Counted from the first letter of the stretch, positions 8,641 to 18,124 are shown. The stretch: DNA of 64,000 bases from Fibrobacterota bacterium (GCA_028287465.1 JAQBPO010000012.1:1-64000); one strand, 5' to 3'. Notes: a model not told the origin generated them from the sequence alone. A program made the numbers and translations.

Positions 8641-10419
8641 ATGCAAACCAACCAACCTTCCTCCGAACCCGGCCGCGCCTATCAGCTCAGGGAGCTCGCG
8701 GTCCCGGCCGCGGACCTGGATCCGGATCTGCCCGCCGCCATCGCAGCCTTCCTCCGCATCAAGCGGTCGCGGGTGGGAGCGGTCAAAATCCTTCGCAAGT
8801 CCCTGGATTCCCGCAAACGCAACCAACCCCTATGGCGCTATACCCTGGAGTTCACCTATCCCGGGGATTTGAAGCACCCGAAGGTTTCGCCGGTGCCGAC
8901 GGGAAGCCCCGCGGCCAGGGCCACGTCGCATACCCCGCCACCGTCCAGTGGCGCGAAGGGGAAATCCGGCCAGGGCCCCGAACATTCCGGAACGCCGGGC
9001 GAACGGCCTGAAGGGGCGGTTCCGAAGTACAAACCGGCCGGTTCGCGCGTCGCCGTGATCGGCTGCGGGCCCGCTGGGATGGCGGCCGCCATGGGATTGG
9101 CCCGTAAAGGGTACAGCGTCACCGTGTTCGAGCAGGGGAGCGATGTCGGCCGGCGTTTCGGCGATATCCGCAAGTTCCTTAAAGGGAACGTCTTCAATCC
9201 CCATTCCAACATCCTTTTCGGGGAAGGCGGGGCCGGCACCTTCTCGGACGGCAAACTCACCTGCCGCACGCGCACGCGCTTCACGGAAACCTTCCTCAAG
9301 GAACTGGTCGCCAGCGGCGCGGACGAGGATATCGTCTACCTGTCCCACCCGCATATCGGAACGGATCGGTTGCAGTTCATCGTCAAGGAATGGCGGGAAC
9401 GCTGCAAGGCCCTGGGGTGCGAATTCCGGTTCAACACGCCCGTCGAATCCATCCTGACGGAATCGGGCCGTATCTCCGGGGTTACCGTGGGCGGCGCCCA
9501 AGAACGGTTCGACGCCCTGGTGCTGGCGGCAGGGCATTCCTCGCGGCCCTTGTACCGGCGGCTGGCTGAACTCGGCGTGACCATGGAGCGCAAGCCGTTC
9601 TCGGTGGGCGTGCGCGTGGAACATCCCCAGGAGATGGTCAATCGCCGCCAACGGGGGGAAAAGGTCGACCCCTCCGTGACGGGCGCGGCCGAGTATTACC
9701 TGACCTGGAACGCCGAAGCCGAGGGCCTGAGCGCCTATTCCTTCTGCATGTGCCCGGGCGGCGTGGTTGTCCCCTGCGCAGATGCCGAGGACGGCCTGTT
9801 CACCAACGGCATGAGCTATTCCAACCGCGCGGGCGCCTTCGCGAATTCCGCCGTGGTGGTCCCGGTCGCCCCGGCCGATCTGCCCGGCGCGGACGTGCTC
9901 GCCGGGATGGATTTCATCCGCGATATCGAGGTCAAGGCCTTCGGCCTGGGCGGCGGTGATTTCACCTTCCCGGCCCAGACCATCCAGGCTTACCTGGAGG
10001 ATCGCGTCGACGAAGGGCCGGCGCCCAAAACCTCCTTCCCCAAGCCGGTGAAATGGGTCAATCTCCGTCCCCTGTTCACGCCGAAGATCGCTCTGGCCCT
10101 CCAGGAATCCTTCCGGAACTTCGATCGCAAGCTGCCCGGCTTCATCGAGCACGGCCTCATCATCGGCCCTGAATCCCGCACCTCGTCGCCCGTGCGTATC
10201 CTGCGCGATACGGCCACCCTGGAATCCCTGTCCACTCCCGGTCTGTTCCCCTTGGGGGAAGGCGCGGGCTATTCGGGCGGGATCGTCTCCTCCGGCGCGG
10301 ACGGGTTCCGGTTGGCGGAAGCGTGGGAAAGCTGGGGCGAACCCATCGGCCGCTCCAAGGCCGCCCAGGACTCCGTGGCCGCGGCGTCGGTCGCCGGTTC
10401 CGGAGCGACGACGGCCTAG
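8641..10419 (+). CDS. FAD-dependent dehydrogenase of the COG2509 family
   Basis: This is a 592-residue flavoprotein. The N-terminal 100 residues form a small alpha/beta domain followed by a Pro/Gly-rich linker. The dinucleotide-binding motif VIGCGPAGMAAAMGLA starts at about residue 138. Further family landmarks are FGEGGAGTFSDGKL, the GIVSSGADGFRLAE block near the C-terminus that closes the FAD site, and VLAAGHSSRPLY. COG2509 members are widespread, but their substrate is not established. The gene starts 18 bp after rlmH and ends 8 bp before the pseudouridine synthase gene, so it sits inside one transcription unit. Confidence 0.88.
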   Translation: MQTNQPSSEPGRAYQLRELAVPAADLDPDLPAAIAAFLRIKRSRVGAVKILRKSLDSRKRNQPLWRYTLEFTYPGDLKHPKVSPVPTGSPAARATSHTPPPSSGAKGKSGQGPEHSGTPGERPEGAVPKYKPAGSRVAVIGCGPAGMAAAMGLARKGYSVTVFEQGSDVGRRFGDIRKFLKGNVFNPHSNILFGEGGAGTFSDGKLTCRTRTRFTETFLKELVASGADEDIVYLSHPHIGTDRLQFIVKEWRERCKALGCEFRFNTPVESILTESGRISGVTVGGAQERFDALVLAAGHSSRPLYRRLAELGVTMERKPFSVGVRVEHPQEMVNRRQRGEKVDPSVTGAAEYYLTWNAEAEGLSAYSFCMCPGGVVVPCADAEDGLFTNGMSYSNRAGAFANSAVVVPVAPADLPGADVLAGMDFIRDIEVKAFGLGGGDFTFPAQTIQAYLEDRVDEGPAPKTSFPKPVKWVNLRPLFTPKIALALQESFRNFDRKLPGFIEHGLIIGPESRTSSPVRILRDTATLESLSTPGLFPLGEGAGYSGGIVSSGADGFRLAEAWESWGEPIGRSKAAQDSVAAASVAGSGATTA

Positions 10420-10427
10420 GCCCTACC

Positions 10428-11486
10428 ATGTTGGTCGAATTCACGGTCAGCCGCAATGACGCGGGCCAGAGGGCCGAACGGTATCTCCGTAGGCGCCTCG
10501 CGGCCATGAGCCTCGATCGGCTGCACTCCTTGTTCCGTCGCAAGGAAATCAAGATTGCCCGGAAGCCCATCAAGAAGAACCACCTTCTCCTCGAAGACGA
10601 TATCATCCAAATCTACGGGCTCCGGCCCGAAGACGCGGTCGATACCGACGGTCCGGGATATGCCGCGGCGGCCACTGAAAAGGCATTGACCGCCATGGAA
10701 GGCGGCGCGGAAGGGCAACCTGGTGGTCGTCCATTCCTGGGTATCCCCATCCTGCATGAGGATGCGGATCTGCTGGTCCTGGACAAGCCCGCCAACCTGG
10801 CGGTCCATCCCGGTACCGGCATCGTTACGGGAGACACCGTCATCGAGAAGGTCCGCATCTACCTGGCGGGGGAGAGGCGCAGGGACGAGATCTTCCAACC
10901 CTCCCTGGTCCATCGCCTGGATAAGGATACCTCCGGGGTCCTCGTGGTCGCGAAAACGGGGGAAAGCCTGCGCCGTCTGACCGAGTCCTTGCGGGACGGA
11001 GGCTTCACCAAAAAGTACCTGGCCCTTGTGGAAGGGGTCCCCTCCCCTCGCAACGGTGAGATTTCCGGCATGCTGCAGAGGGTGGACAGCCGCTCCGGAG
11101 GGGCCAAGGCGGAAGTCTCGCAAGAGGACGGGAAATGGTCGGTTACGCGGTACCGGACGGTAAAAGATTTCGGGAATTTTAGCCTGCTGGGTGTTATTAT
11201 TGAGACCGGCAGGATGCATCAAATCAGGGCACATTTGGCGAGCCAGGGGCACCCCCTGGTCGGGGATCCGCGCTACGGTTCCTTCGAGCGTAACCGTGCC
11301 TATCGGAAAACCCTAGGATTGAAACGCACCTTCCTCCATGCCGCCGATCTGGAAATCGACATGGGCGATGGCAGGATGCTCGCCTTCCATGCCCCCCTCC
11401 CGAAAGACCTGGCCCTGGCCTTGGATCGAATCCCCACCCATCCTGAAATCCCGGATCCGACCGCGCCCCGGAAGGGTCCGCAATGA
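10428..11486 (+). CDS. RluA-family rRNA pseudouridine synthase (RluC/RluD type)
   Basis: The protein has 352 residues. An S4 RNA-binding domain covers about residues 1-70 (YLRRRLAAMSLDRLHSLFRRKEI), followed by the synthase domain with catalytic motif HRLDKDTSG; D165 is the expected catalytic aspartate. The substrate-binding block GRMHQIRAHLASQGHPLVGD is intact. RluC and RluD cannot be separated from the sequence alone. RluD makes the pseudouridine 1915 that RlmH methylates, which would fit the neighbourhood. I chose ATG 10428 because the S4 domain begins there; the frame is open further upstream. Its stop overlaps the next start (ATGA). Confidence 0.92.
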   Translation: MLVEFTVSRNDAGQRAERYLRRRLAAMSLDRLHSLFRRKEIKIARKPIKKNHLLLEDDIIQIYGLRPEDAVDTDGPGYAAAATEKALTAMEGGAEGQPGGRPFLGIPILHEDADLLVLDKPANLAVHPGTGIVTGDTVIEKVRIYLAGERRRDEIFQPSLVHRLDKDTSGVLVVAKTGESLRRLTESLRDGGFTKKYLALVEGVPSPRNGEISGMLQRVDSRSGGAKAEVSQEDGKWSVTRYRTVKDFGNFSLLGVIIETGRMHQIRAHLASQGHPLVGDPRYGSFERNRAYRKTLGLKRTFLHAADLEIDMGDGRMLAFHAPLPKDLALALDRIPTHPEIPDPTAPRKGPQ

Positions 11487-14341
11487 ACCCCCTGGCGCCG
11501 CAACCCCCGCCCTTCAATCCCCGCTCCAATCCTTTGCCGGGGGCGGCACCGGCGACCGGCGCGATCCCCAATACGGGCACCAATCCCTTGACGGGCACCA
11601 ATCCCTTGACCCAGGCCACGGCCAATTCGCTTTTGCAGGTCCAGGTGGGCGGCCGCCTGGGCAAATACGTCATCCTGTCCGAACTCGGCCGCGGCGGCAT
11701 GGCGGTCGTATTCAAGGCCCATCAGCCGGATCTCGATCGCCTGGTGGCCATCAAGGTCCTCTTCGGAACCGTGCTGCAGCAGCGCTTCGTGGAACGCTTC
11801 CAGGCCGAGGCGCGCTCCGTGGCCAAGATGAACCATCCGAACGTGATCCGCATCTTCGAGGTGGGGGAGCAGAACGGCGTCCATTATCTGGTGATGGAAT
11901 ACATCCAGGGCATGGACCTGCTCGCGTTCCTGCACGAGAAGAAGCCCAGCTTCAACGAAGTGGTGGAGATCGTGAACCAGGTCTCGGAGGCCCTCGCCTA
12001 TTGCCATCGCCAGGGCATCATCCACCGGGATTTGAAGCCGACCAACATCCTGATGCGCGGCACCACGCCCATCGTCATCGATTTCGGCCTGGCCAAGGCG
12101 GTCGATCCCAACCTCAACGTCACCCTCACGCTCTCGGGCGAGGTGGTGGGCTCGCCCGCCTACATGTCCCCGGAACAGGCAATGGGTCATTCGGTGGGGA
12201 CCCTCTCGGACGTATGCTCCGTGGGCATCATCATGTACGAGCTCATCTCGTTCAAGAACCCTTATCTGGATCCGCGCTCCCTGCACCAGACCGCGCTCAA
12301 CGCCATCAAGGCCGAACCGGTGCCCCTGCGTTACCTTTCCCCCTGGCTGGATTCGGACTTCGCCGCCATCGTGCAGACCAGCATGGCCAAGGATCTCAAG
12401 GACCGGTACCAGAGCATCGAACTGCTGCTCAAGGATCTGTATTCCTACCGGAACGGCCTGCCCATCATGGCCAAGCCGCCCAGCGCCATCAACCTGGCGT
12501 GGCGCTTCGTCAAGGCCAATCCCATCCTGTACCTGGGGGCGGGATTCCTGCTGCTCATTGCCGGCGTCGTCTTCGGCCTCGTCAGCCTCCAGGAGGAAAG
12601 CAAAAAGGCCCCTTGGGGCCTGGTTCAGGAGGAGACCTTCAACAAGACGGACTCCTCTCTCAAGTTCGTTTCCTTCGATCGCGTGAACGGGGCCTGGGTG
12701 CCATCCGAATCCTGGAAGGTGGCGCGCGGCAGGCTCGAGGCCTTCTCTTCCGGGCAATCCTTCGCCGTGGCCAACCAGGAATTCTTCGGGGACCTGAAAA
12801 TCGAGTTCACCGTCAAGGGCCTCAACGGCAGCAACAACGATTTCAACGCCTTCCTGTTCGGCGCCACGCCGGATGACGCGTTCCGGTTTTCGCTGGGGGA
12901 ATGGGGCACCTCGGTCGCCAACATCGATTACGGCAAGACCGCGCGGTACGCCTTCAATACCGCCCCGGTCAAGCTCAACGGCGGCGTCATCTACAAGGTG
13001 ACCATCGAAAAAGAGGACAACGTCATCCAGCTGTTCCTGAACGATGTGCTGCTCGTGCGGAAGTACTACACCCTGCCCGTCAAGGTGGAACGCAGCAGCA
13101 AGTTCGGCTTCTACACCTGGAACTCCAGCCTGGCCATCGACGACCTCCGCATCTACAAGAAGGCGGTCGCCCTCTCGGCCAAACCGACCGTGGTGGCGGA
13201 CGCTTACCTCGAAGAGGGCTTCATCACCAACAGCATCCCGGCATACAAGCACGTGATCGAGGCCTATCCCAACAAGAGCATCTCGTACGAAGCCCATATG
13301 AAGATGGGGGAGAGCTTCATGGTGCTGAAGAACTACAGCGGCGCCATCCAGAACCTCACCCTGGCGGCCAGCAATTCCAAGGATCCCAAAATCATCCCCG
13401 AGGCCCTGTTCCAGCTGGCGCAATGCTATTTCGACCTCGGCAAGGCGAGTTCCGGCTACGATAAGCTGAAATTGCTCCCTTCCGGCTTCCCGGAATCCGA
13501 TTTCAACAACGTGGTCGTGCAGTCGCGGATCGAGGCGGTCTATCAGTGCCTGAACAGCGGCGAGAACCCCGACCTCTGCGCGGCCCGCATGATAGACGAA
13601 TTCCGCTTCCTGATCCAGTTCGAGGACGCGCGCCGCCTTTCCTTCGGCCGCTTCTACGCGGACATGACGGAGATATTCCGGCGCCTCGGGCAGTCCTCGC
13701 CCATGCAGAACGCGCAGCATCTCCTGACCTATTACCAGGAAAGCGATGAGATCACCTGTTCCCTGCGGCTCATCCTGGCGAAATACTACCTGGGCATGCG
13801 CGATCCGGCCCGGGCCCTGTTCATGCTCCAGTCCGCTCCCCAGGGGGACAACGTGGCGCGGGAGCTGAAGGCCGAGAAGGACTTCCTGACGGCGGAAATG
13901 GCCTTCCTGGAAGGCAAGAACTCCCAGGCGGCCGAGCTCTACGATCGGACCTATCGGCAGTTCAATTCCGTTAACGGCATGGCCTTCAAATGCATCCTCC
14001 ATTCCTTGGTCATAAAGACCGTGGCGGACATCCCCGTGCTCCCGGTGGATCGGAAGCTGTACCTGAACGAAGCCGCGTCCCGTAAAGAACGGATGCAGAT
14101 GGCGTTCCTGGCGGACAAGATCCCGGAGGATTATTTCCGCCGGGGCGTCCCCGCCGGTTTCGGTCCGCCGGAATCCCTGGAGGACATGCTGGTCTATTTC
14201 CTGAAGATTGAGGGGACCGAAGGTTCCGCCAAGGCCGCAGCCTACCTGGAAGCCGGCCTGGCGCGCTTTCCCGCCACGACCTTCGAATACCGCTACCTGG
14301 AATTCCTGTTGAAGCGGTTCAAGGAAGAGAAGCGGGTTTGA
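11483..14341 (+). CDS. Transmembrane Ser/Thr protein kinase with extracytoplasmic jelly-roll and TPR region
   Basis: The 952-residue protein begins with a Pro/Asn/Thr-rich tail (1-55) containing tandem GTNPLT units. The Hanks-type kinase domain spans about 60-325: glycine loop LGRGGMAVVFK, lysine in VAIKVL (K91), HRDLKPTN (about 180) and DFG (about 200). A single membrane span (about 345-368, YLGAGFLLLIAGVVFGLV) follows. The outer part has a beta-sandwich resembling 3-keto-disaccharide hydrolase/LamG folds (about 375-570) and then helical TPR-like repeats to the end. All catalytic residues are present, so it should be active. The outer domain probably senses an envelope ligand (inference). 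It overlaps the upstream synthase gene by 4 bp. Confidence 0.92.
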   Translation: MNPLAPQPPPFNPRSNPLPGAAPATGAIPNTGTNPLTGTNPLTQATANSLLQVQVGGRLGKYVILSELGRGGMAVVFKAHQPDLDRLVAIKVLFGTVLQQRFVERFQAEARSVAKMNHPNVIRIFEVGEQNGVHYLVMEYIQGMDLLAFLHEKKPSFNEVVEIVNQVSEALAYCHRQGIIHRDLKPTNILMRGTTPIVIDFGLAKAVDPNLNVTLTLSGEVVGSPAYMSPEQAMGHSVGTLSDVCSVGIIMYELISFKNPYLDPRSLHQTALNAIKAEPVPLRYLSPWLDSDFAAIVQTSMAKDLKDRYQSIELLLKDLYSYRNGLPIMAKPPSAINLAWRFVKANPILYLGAGFLLLIAGVVFGLVSLQEESKKAPWGLVQEETFNKTDSSLKFVSFDRVNGAWVPSESWKVARGRLEAFSSGQSFAVANQEFFGDLKIEFTVKGLNGSNNDFNAFLFGATPDDAFRFSLGEWGTSVANIDYGKTARYAFNTAPVKLNGGVIYKVTIEKEDNVIQLFLNDVLLVRKYYTLPVKVERSSKFGFYTWNSSLAIDDLRIYKKAVALSAKPTVVADAYLEEGFITNSIPAYKHVIEAYPNKSISYEAHMKMGESFMVLKNYSGAIQNLTLAASNSKDPKIIPEALFQLAQCYFDLGKASSGYDKLKLLPSGFPESDFNNVVVQSRIEAVYQCLNSGENPDLCAARMIDEFRFLIQFEDARRLSFGRFYADMTEIFRRLGQSSPMQNAQHLLTYYQESDEITCSLRLILAKYYLGMRDPARALFMLQSAPQGDNVARELKAEKDFLTAEMAFLEGKNSQAAELYDRTYRQFNSVNGMAFKCILHSLVIKTVADIPVLPVDRKLYLNEAASRKERMQMAFLADKIPEDYFRRGVPAGFGPPESLEDMLVYFLKIEGTEGSAKAAAYLEAGLARFPATTFEYRYLEFLLKRFKEEKRV

Positions 14342-14419
14342 CCGGGACCCGATCCGCGCCTGAATCCCTTTTCCCCTTCGATTTTCCATTTTCAGATTGC
14401 GAAATCAGATTCGCGAAGT

Positions 14420-15274
14420 TTGGTTGTCCAAGTGAGCCGTAATAACCTTCCCGCCTCCATCCTCGCCTTCGCGTGCCTTGCCCTGATTTCCTGCGAATTC
14501 CAATCCCGCAGGGCGACCTGGCGGCTCGACTCCAAGGTAACGTATAAGATACGGTATGCCGCCGAACTGAGGGCCAAGGCCGACGGGAGCTGGGGCAGCA
14601 GCCCTTACGTCTCCGCCGCCGATGCGGAGTTCTCCGGCCGCGCCGCCACGGATACGGGAAAGGGGCAGATCGAGCTCTCCCTGGCCGTCGATACCGTGGC
14701 CTACCGCAGTTCCGAACGAGGGCCCGAAGAGGACCGGTACATGACGGGCAGGCTCCGGAAATACCGCGCCAAGGCCACCTTATCCCGCACGGGCCAGGTC
14801 CTGGCCCTGGAAGAGGAGCCGGGATTGCCCCCGGTGGAATTCACCCCCCTCAATTTCGGCCGCTACCTGGCCTACGCCCTTCCGTCCTTCCCCGATGCCC
14901 CCATCAAAAAGGGCAGTCGATGGGAAACGGTCCAGCCCTTATTGGATAAATTCCATCCCGATTCCCGGGTTCTCAAGCGCTTCACCCTCTCCGCCATCCG
15001 GGAAACCCCCGAAGGGGACCTTGCCGTCTGCTCCGTGGAAATGGAAGCCTTTCTGGACGAAGACCTGGGGGATGGGGCGGATACCACCAAACCGTCCCTG
15101 ACCGGGAGGGGCCAGATGGTCTTCAACCTCGGCAAGGGCCGTCCGGTGTCCTCGGAATTGGAGCTCGAAGGCCGTTTCATGAGCCGGCTTCCCCAAAAGG
15201 CCGGGGATTCCACCCAGCCGGAACCGCTTCCCTTGCGGCTCCAGGAAAAGGTGAAGCTGGAATTCTCCGAATAA
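14420..15274 (+). CDS. Predicted lipoprotein of unknown function
   Basis: This 284-residue protein has a lipoprotein signal: a short polar start, the hydrophobic stretch PASILAFACLALIS, then lipobox LISC. The rest is beta-rich and has no motif I can assign with confidence. The layout (a threshold-like LPSFPDAPIKKGSRWETVQPL block followed by GRGQMVFNLGKGRPVSSELELEG) recalls DUF6263-type lipoproteins, but that is only a resemblance. The start is TTG 14420; GTG 14432 is equally plausible, and no clear ribosome binding site is visible. It follows the transmembrane kinase by 78 bp and precedes the coiled-coil gene set, so it may act in the same envelope process. Confidence 0.7.
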   Translation: MVVQVSRNNLPASILAFACLALISCEFQSRRATWRLDSKVTYKIRYAAELRAKADGSWGSSPYVSAADAEFSGRAATDTGKGQIELSLAVDTVAYRSSERGPEEDRYMTGRLRKYRAKATLSRTGQVLALEEEPGLPPVEFTPLNFGRYLAYALPSFPDAPIKKGSRWETVQPLLDKFHPDSRVLKRFTLSAIRETPEGDLAVCSVEMEAFLDEDLGDGADTTKPSLTGRGQMVFNLGKGRPVSSELELEGRFMSRLPQKAGDSTQPEPLPLRLQEKVKLEFSE

Positions 15275-15382
15275 GCGGTTCCGATTGAAGGGGTTTTTGA
15301 GCCCGGTGCCGGACCCGGCCCGGTTCGAATCCCGGCCGCCCTCCACCGGCCGTATTTATTGGCCCGGGGGCCCGCCGCGCGG

Positions 15383-15411
15383 CTGACCGGAAGGCGATAA
15401 ACCACTATATT
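15383..15411 (+). promoter_or_regulatory. Promoter of the 15.4-19.1 kb three-gene operon
   Basis: CTGACC (15383-15388) and TATATT (15406-15411) are separated by 17 bp. The start codon TTG 15422 is 10 nt after the -10 box and has no Shine-Dalgarno, so the message is nearly leaderless. Confidence 0.5.
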
Positions 15412-15421
15412 TCCTCACCTA

Positions 15422-16396
15422 TTGAGCCACCGATTGATCCAAAGTTACAAGGCCTTCACGTCCAAGGATTGGCCTGATTCCCTCGCGGCTCCCGCGCCTT
15501 CGGGCAAGGGTTCCCATGTCCCGAAGGGTTCCGGATCGGATCCCCGCAACGTACTCGGGTTCGTGACCGGTCTGGCGGATCCCAACCATAGCATCCTCAT
15601 CCGCGCGCTCCTGGATCGGGAGTCCCTGCCCGTTTCCGATACCGCTTCGGATTTCTCCGGCCTCTCCGCCGGCCCATCCGCCTATTCCATGGTGCAGGAC
15701 CGTATCGAACGCATCCGCGAGGAATCTTCGTTGAAGTTCATGGAATTCCGGGACAAATGGCGCAAGCGGCTGGCCTTCGTGCAATTGCATCCCTTCCTCC
15801 AGCGCAACCAATGGTTCCAGCAGGAGATCGGAGGGTATTCCCTGGTGGGGAAGGGCACCCGCAAGGAAGCGAAGATGCTCTACCTGCAGTCCCTGCACGA
15901 CATGGCGTCCGACGGGGAGCGCCAGGTATCCGCCCTGAGCGGCCATATGTTCCGCCTGCAAGGCGAACTGGCCGCGGTATGGCACCGGGAGTCCATCACC
16001 GACGACCGGAGCAAGCTGCTGCCGGCCCTGGAAGCCGCGCTTCGCGCGGGAGAGGCGGAATTGTTCAAACGTCTCCGCTTATCCCTGGGGGACCTCGCCC
16101 TGGAAACCTTCACCGAGCGCGTGGCCAAATGGGACAAGCGCATCTACGGTTCGGAAGAGGAGATGTTCCGCGGCATCGCCTGGCCCTGGCTGAGCGCCCG
16201 GTACCGAAGCGGCTTCGAGGGTTTCATGGAAACCTTCGCGGACCTGTCGGAAGCCATCTGCGAATCCATGATCGTGCATTACGAGGGCAAATGGGACCTC
16301 ATGCTGCGCGGCCTGGCCCCGACCCAGCTATCCATCTTTCCGCGCCTCGCCTTTTCGGCGGGCGCGCCGCGCGCATCCGAACCACCGGCAGCCTGA
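15422..16396 (+). CDS. Uncharacterised helical protein, DUF3348-like
   Basis: This 324-residue soluble protein has no signal peptide or membrane span. The N-terminal 100 residues are mixed. The remainder is predicted helical, with a conserved-looking C-terminal block (residues about 195-310) rich in Trp, Arg and Glu. Its layout, and above all its place before a two-TM coiled-coil gene and a third soluble gene, resemble the DUF3348 protein that opens DUF3348/DUF802/(OmpA)/DUF2894 clusters in proteobacteria. I have this from memory of those families and could not test it. The start is TTG, supported by a promoter 10 nt upstream. The function is unknown. Confidence 0.7.
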   Translation: MSHRLIQSYKAFTSKDWPDSLAAPAPSGKGSHVPKGSGSDPRNVLGFVTGLADPNHSILIRALLDRESLPVSDTASDFSGLSAGPSAYSMVQDRIERIREESSLKFMEFRDKWRKRLAFVQLHPFLQRNQWFQQEIGGYSLVGKGTRKEAKMLYLQSLHDMASDGERQVSALSGHMFRLQGELAAVWHRESITDDRSKLLPALEAALRAGEAELFKRLRLSLGDLALETFTERVAKWDKRIYGSEEEMFRGIAWPWLSARYRSGFEGFMETFADLSEAICESMIVHYEGKWDLMLRGLAPTQLSIFPRLAFSAGAPRASEPPAA

Positions 16397-16444
16397 GCGC
16401 CGGCAACGTCACTTTTCCGCTTTTCGCCATCTGGAGAACCATCC

Positions 16445-18100
16445 ATGTCACAAAGAAGAAATTACGGCCGACTCCTCCTGCTCGCCAGCCTGGTGCTCGG
16501 CGTGTTCCTGCTCACCGGGTCCTTCATCTGGATGCAGGACAAGGCCAACATGATCCTGGCCGTCTTCGTCCTCATCCTGTACGGCATCGGCCAATGGATG
16601 ACGATCGCCTACTGGCAGAACATCCAGTCCGATTGGGAATCCACCGGGGAAGTGCTGGCGCGCCTGCAGCAGGCCGTCAGCGATATCCCCGCCGCCCTGG
16701 ACTCCAATCTCAAGTCCATCGCCACCCGCTTGAGCGAAGGCCAGGCCCAAGCGCTCTCCAAGCTGCAGAGCGAAGTGAGTTCCGGAGCCAAGGAAACCCT
16801 GGAGAAGGGGTCCGTGATGATCGGCGACAGCCTGGCCAAGAACCTGGCCTCGCCCTTGGAAGCCATGAAAGCCCTCCTGACCGGCTTCGCGGAGAAGTCG
16901 GCCGACCAGACCGCGCAACTCCAGGCCCTGACCCAAAGCGTCCGCGATGACTCCCGCAAGGCGCTGACCGAAGGCGCCGCTCTCATCACCGGAAGCCTGG
17001 ACAAGAACCTTCGCGCTCCGCTGTCCTCCCTTGAAGCCACCATGGGTTCCTGGCAACAGCAGGCGGCCGCCCAGATCGAAGCTTCGCGCGCCTTCGGCGA
17101 AGAAGTCCGCAAGGCCCAGCGGGAATGGTCCGAAAAGGCCCAGCGCCTGGCCGACGGCCTCTCCTCCGAATTCAAATCCCTGGCCGCCTCCACCGCCCAA
17201 TCCGGCGAGGATTCGCGGACCGCATGGGCCGAACGCGCCGCCGAGGTCCAGACGGCTTGGGAGACGCAAATCCAAGGGCTCCAGTCCCGGCTCCTCGAGG
17301 ATGTGGTGTCCCGGGTGGAAGGCCTGCAATCGGCCCAAAGCGAAACCCAGGACGAGATCCTGGAACGCGCCCTCTCCGGCCTGGAAGGCCAAGCCAAGGT
17401 CGTCAAGGACGCGTCCGCCGAGCAGGCCAGGACCTTGCAGGAGGCCGCCGCCAACCAGGCCAAGGCCATGAAGGACGCCGCAGCGGCCTTCGAGGCCGGC
17501 CTCGAGCGCATGCGCGAAACCTCCCTGCGCCTCGTCGGGGACGTCGATGCCAAGGCGACCGAAGGCCAGGCCCGGCTCATCGAAAGCATCTCCGCGGGAC
17601 AGACCCGTTTGGTGGAGGAAATCTCCGCAGGGCAGAACCGCCTGGTCGAGGAGATCTCCGGGCTCCAGCGCCAGACCCTCGGCGAAGCGGCCAAATCCCT
17701 GGAGGCCCAAGGCCAACTGGGCTTGGAAGTCGCCGGCAAGGTATCCGAACTGGCCGATTCCATGCGCCAGGGCTCCAAGGATCTCGGAGAGCTCGCCCAT
17801 GTCTCGCAAATCAACCAGACGGAAATGCAGGCCGGCGTGGCCATGCTCAATTCCGGATTGTCCTCCATCCTCGATCGCCTCGAGAAACAGGCGGATGCCG
17901 GCGACGGGTACCAGACCTTGTTGGCCGAGCTGGGACGCACCTTGGCCTCTTTCCAGGAGCGCGCGGGAGAGGTCCTGGTCGAGAACGCCATGAAGACCCA
18001 GGAAATCCTGATGGAAGTCCTTCACCATCAGGAAGTCCGCGGCGGTTCCTCCGGGGAATCCAACCAGTCCCCGGAACAGGCCCTGGCTTCGGTCCAGTAG
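16445..18100 (+). CDS. Two-TM membrane protein with long coiled coil, DUF802-like
   Basis: The 551-residue protein has two adjacent membrane spans (about 10-29 and 36-56), then almost 500 residues of Ala/Glu/Gln/Lys-rich coiled coil that should lie in the cytoplasm or periplasm as a rod. Two 55-residue repeats are visible (from about K116 and R171), each with a SL-x-KNL-x-x-PL core. Further on there are several 11-residue repeats (for example AGQTRLVEEIS and AGQNRLVEEIS, about 365-395). This repeat pattern and the gene context fit DUF802 proteins, which are linked to ZorA-like stator proteins, but the ZorA/MotA-like TM core is not visible here. The start is ATG, 49 bp after the upstream gene. 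Confidence 0.78.
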   Translation: MSQRRNYGRLLLLASLVLGVFLLTGSFIWMQDKANMILAVFVLILYGIGQWMTIAYWQNIQSDWESTGEVLARLQQAVSDIPAALDSNLKSIATRLSEGQAQALSKLQSEVSSGAKETLEKGSVMIGDSLAKNLASPLEAMKALLTGFAEKSADQTAQLQALTQSVRDDSRKALTEGAALITGSLDKNLRAPLSSLEATMGSWQQQAAAQIEASRAFGEEVRKAQREWSEKAQRLADGLSSEFKSLAASTAQSGEDSRTAWAERAAEVQTAWETQIQGLQSRLLEDVVSRVEGLQSAQSETQDEILERALSGLEGQAKVVKDASAEQARTLQEAAANQAKAMKDAAAAFEAGLERMRETSLRLVGDVDAKATEGQARLIESISAGQTRLVEEISAGQNRLVEEISGLQRQTLGEAAKSLEAQGQLGLEVAGKVSELADSMRQGSKDLGELAHVSQINQTEMQAGVAMLNSGLSSILDRLEKQADAGDGYQTLLAELGRTLASFQERAGEVLVENAMKTQEILMEVLHHQEVRGGSSGESNQSPEQALASVQ

Positions 18101-18124
18101 ACGGAACACGGGAACGGATCGGCC

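Noticed and set aside
11300-14389. 1,029-residue minus-strand frame
   Set aside because: It lies wholly antisense to the Ser/Thr kinase, whose motifs are complete. Long antisense frames are expected in GC-rich genes with strong third-position GC bias.
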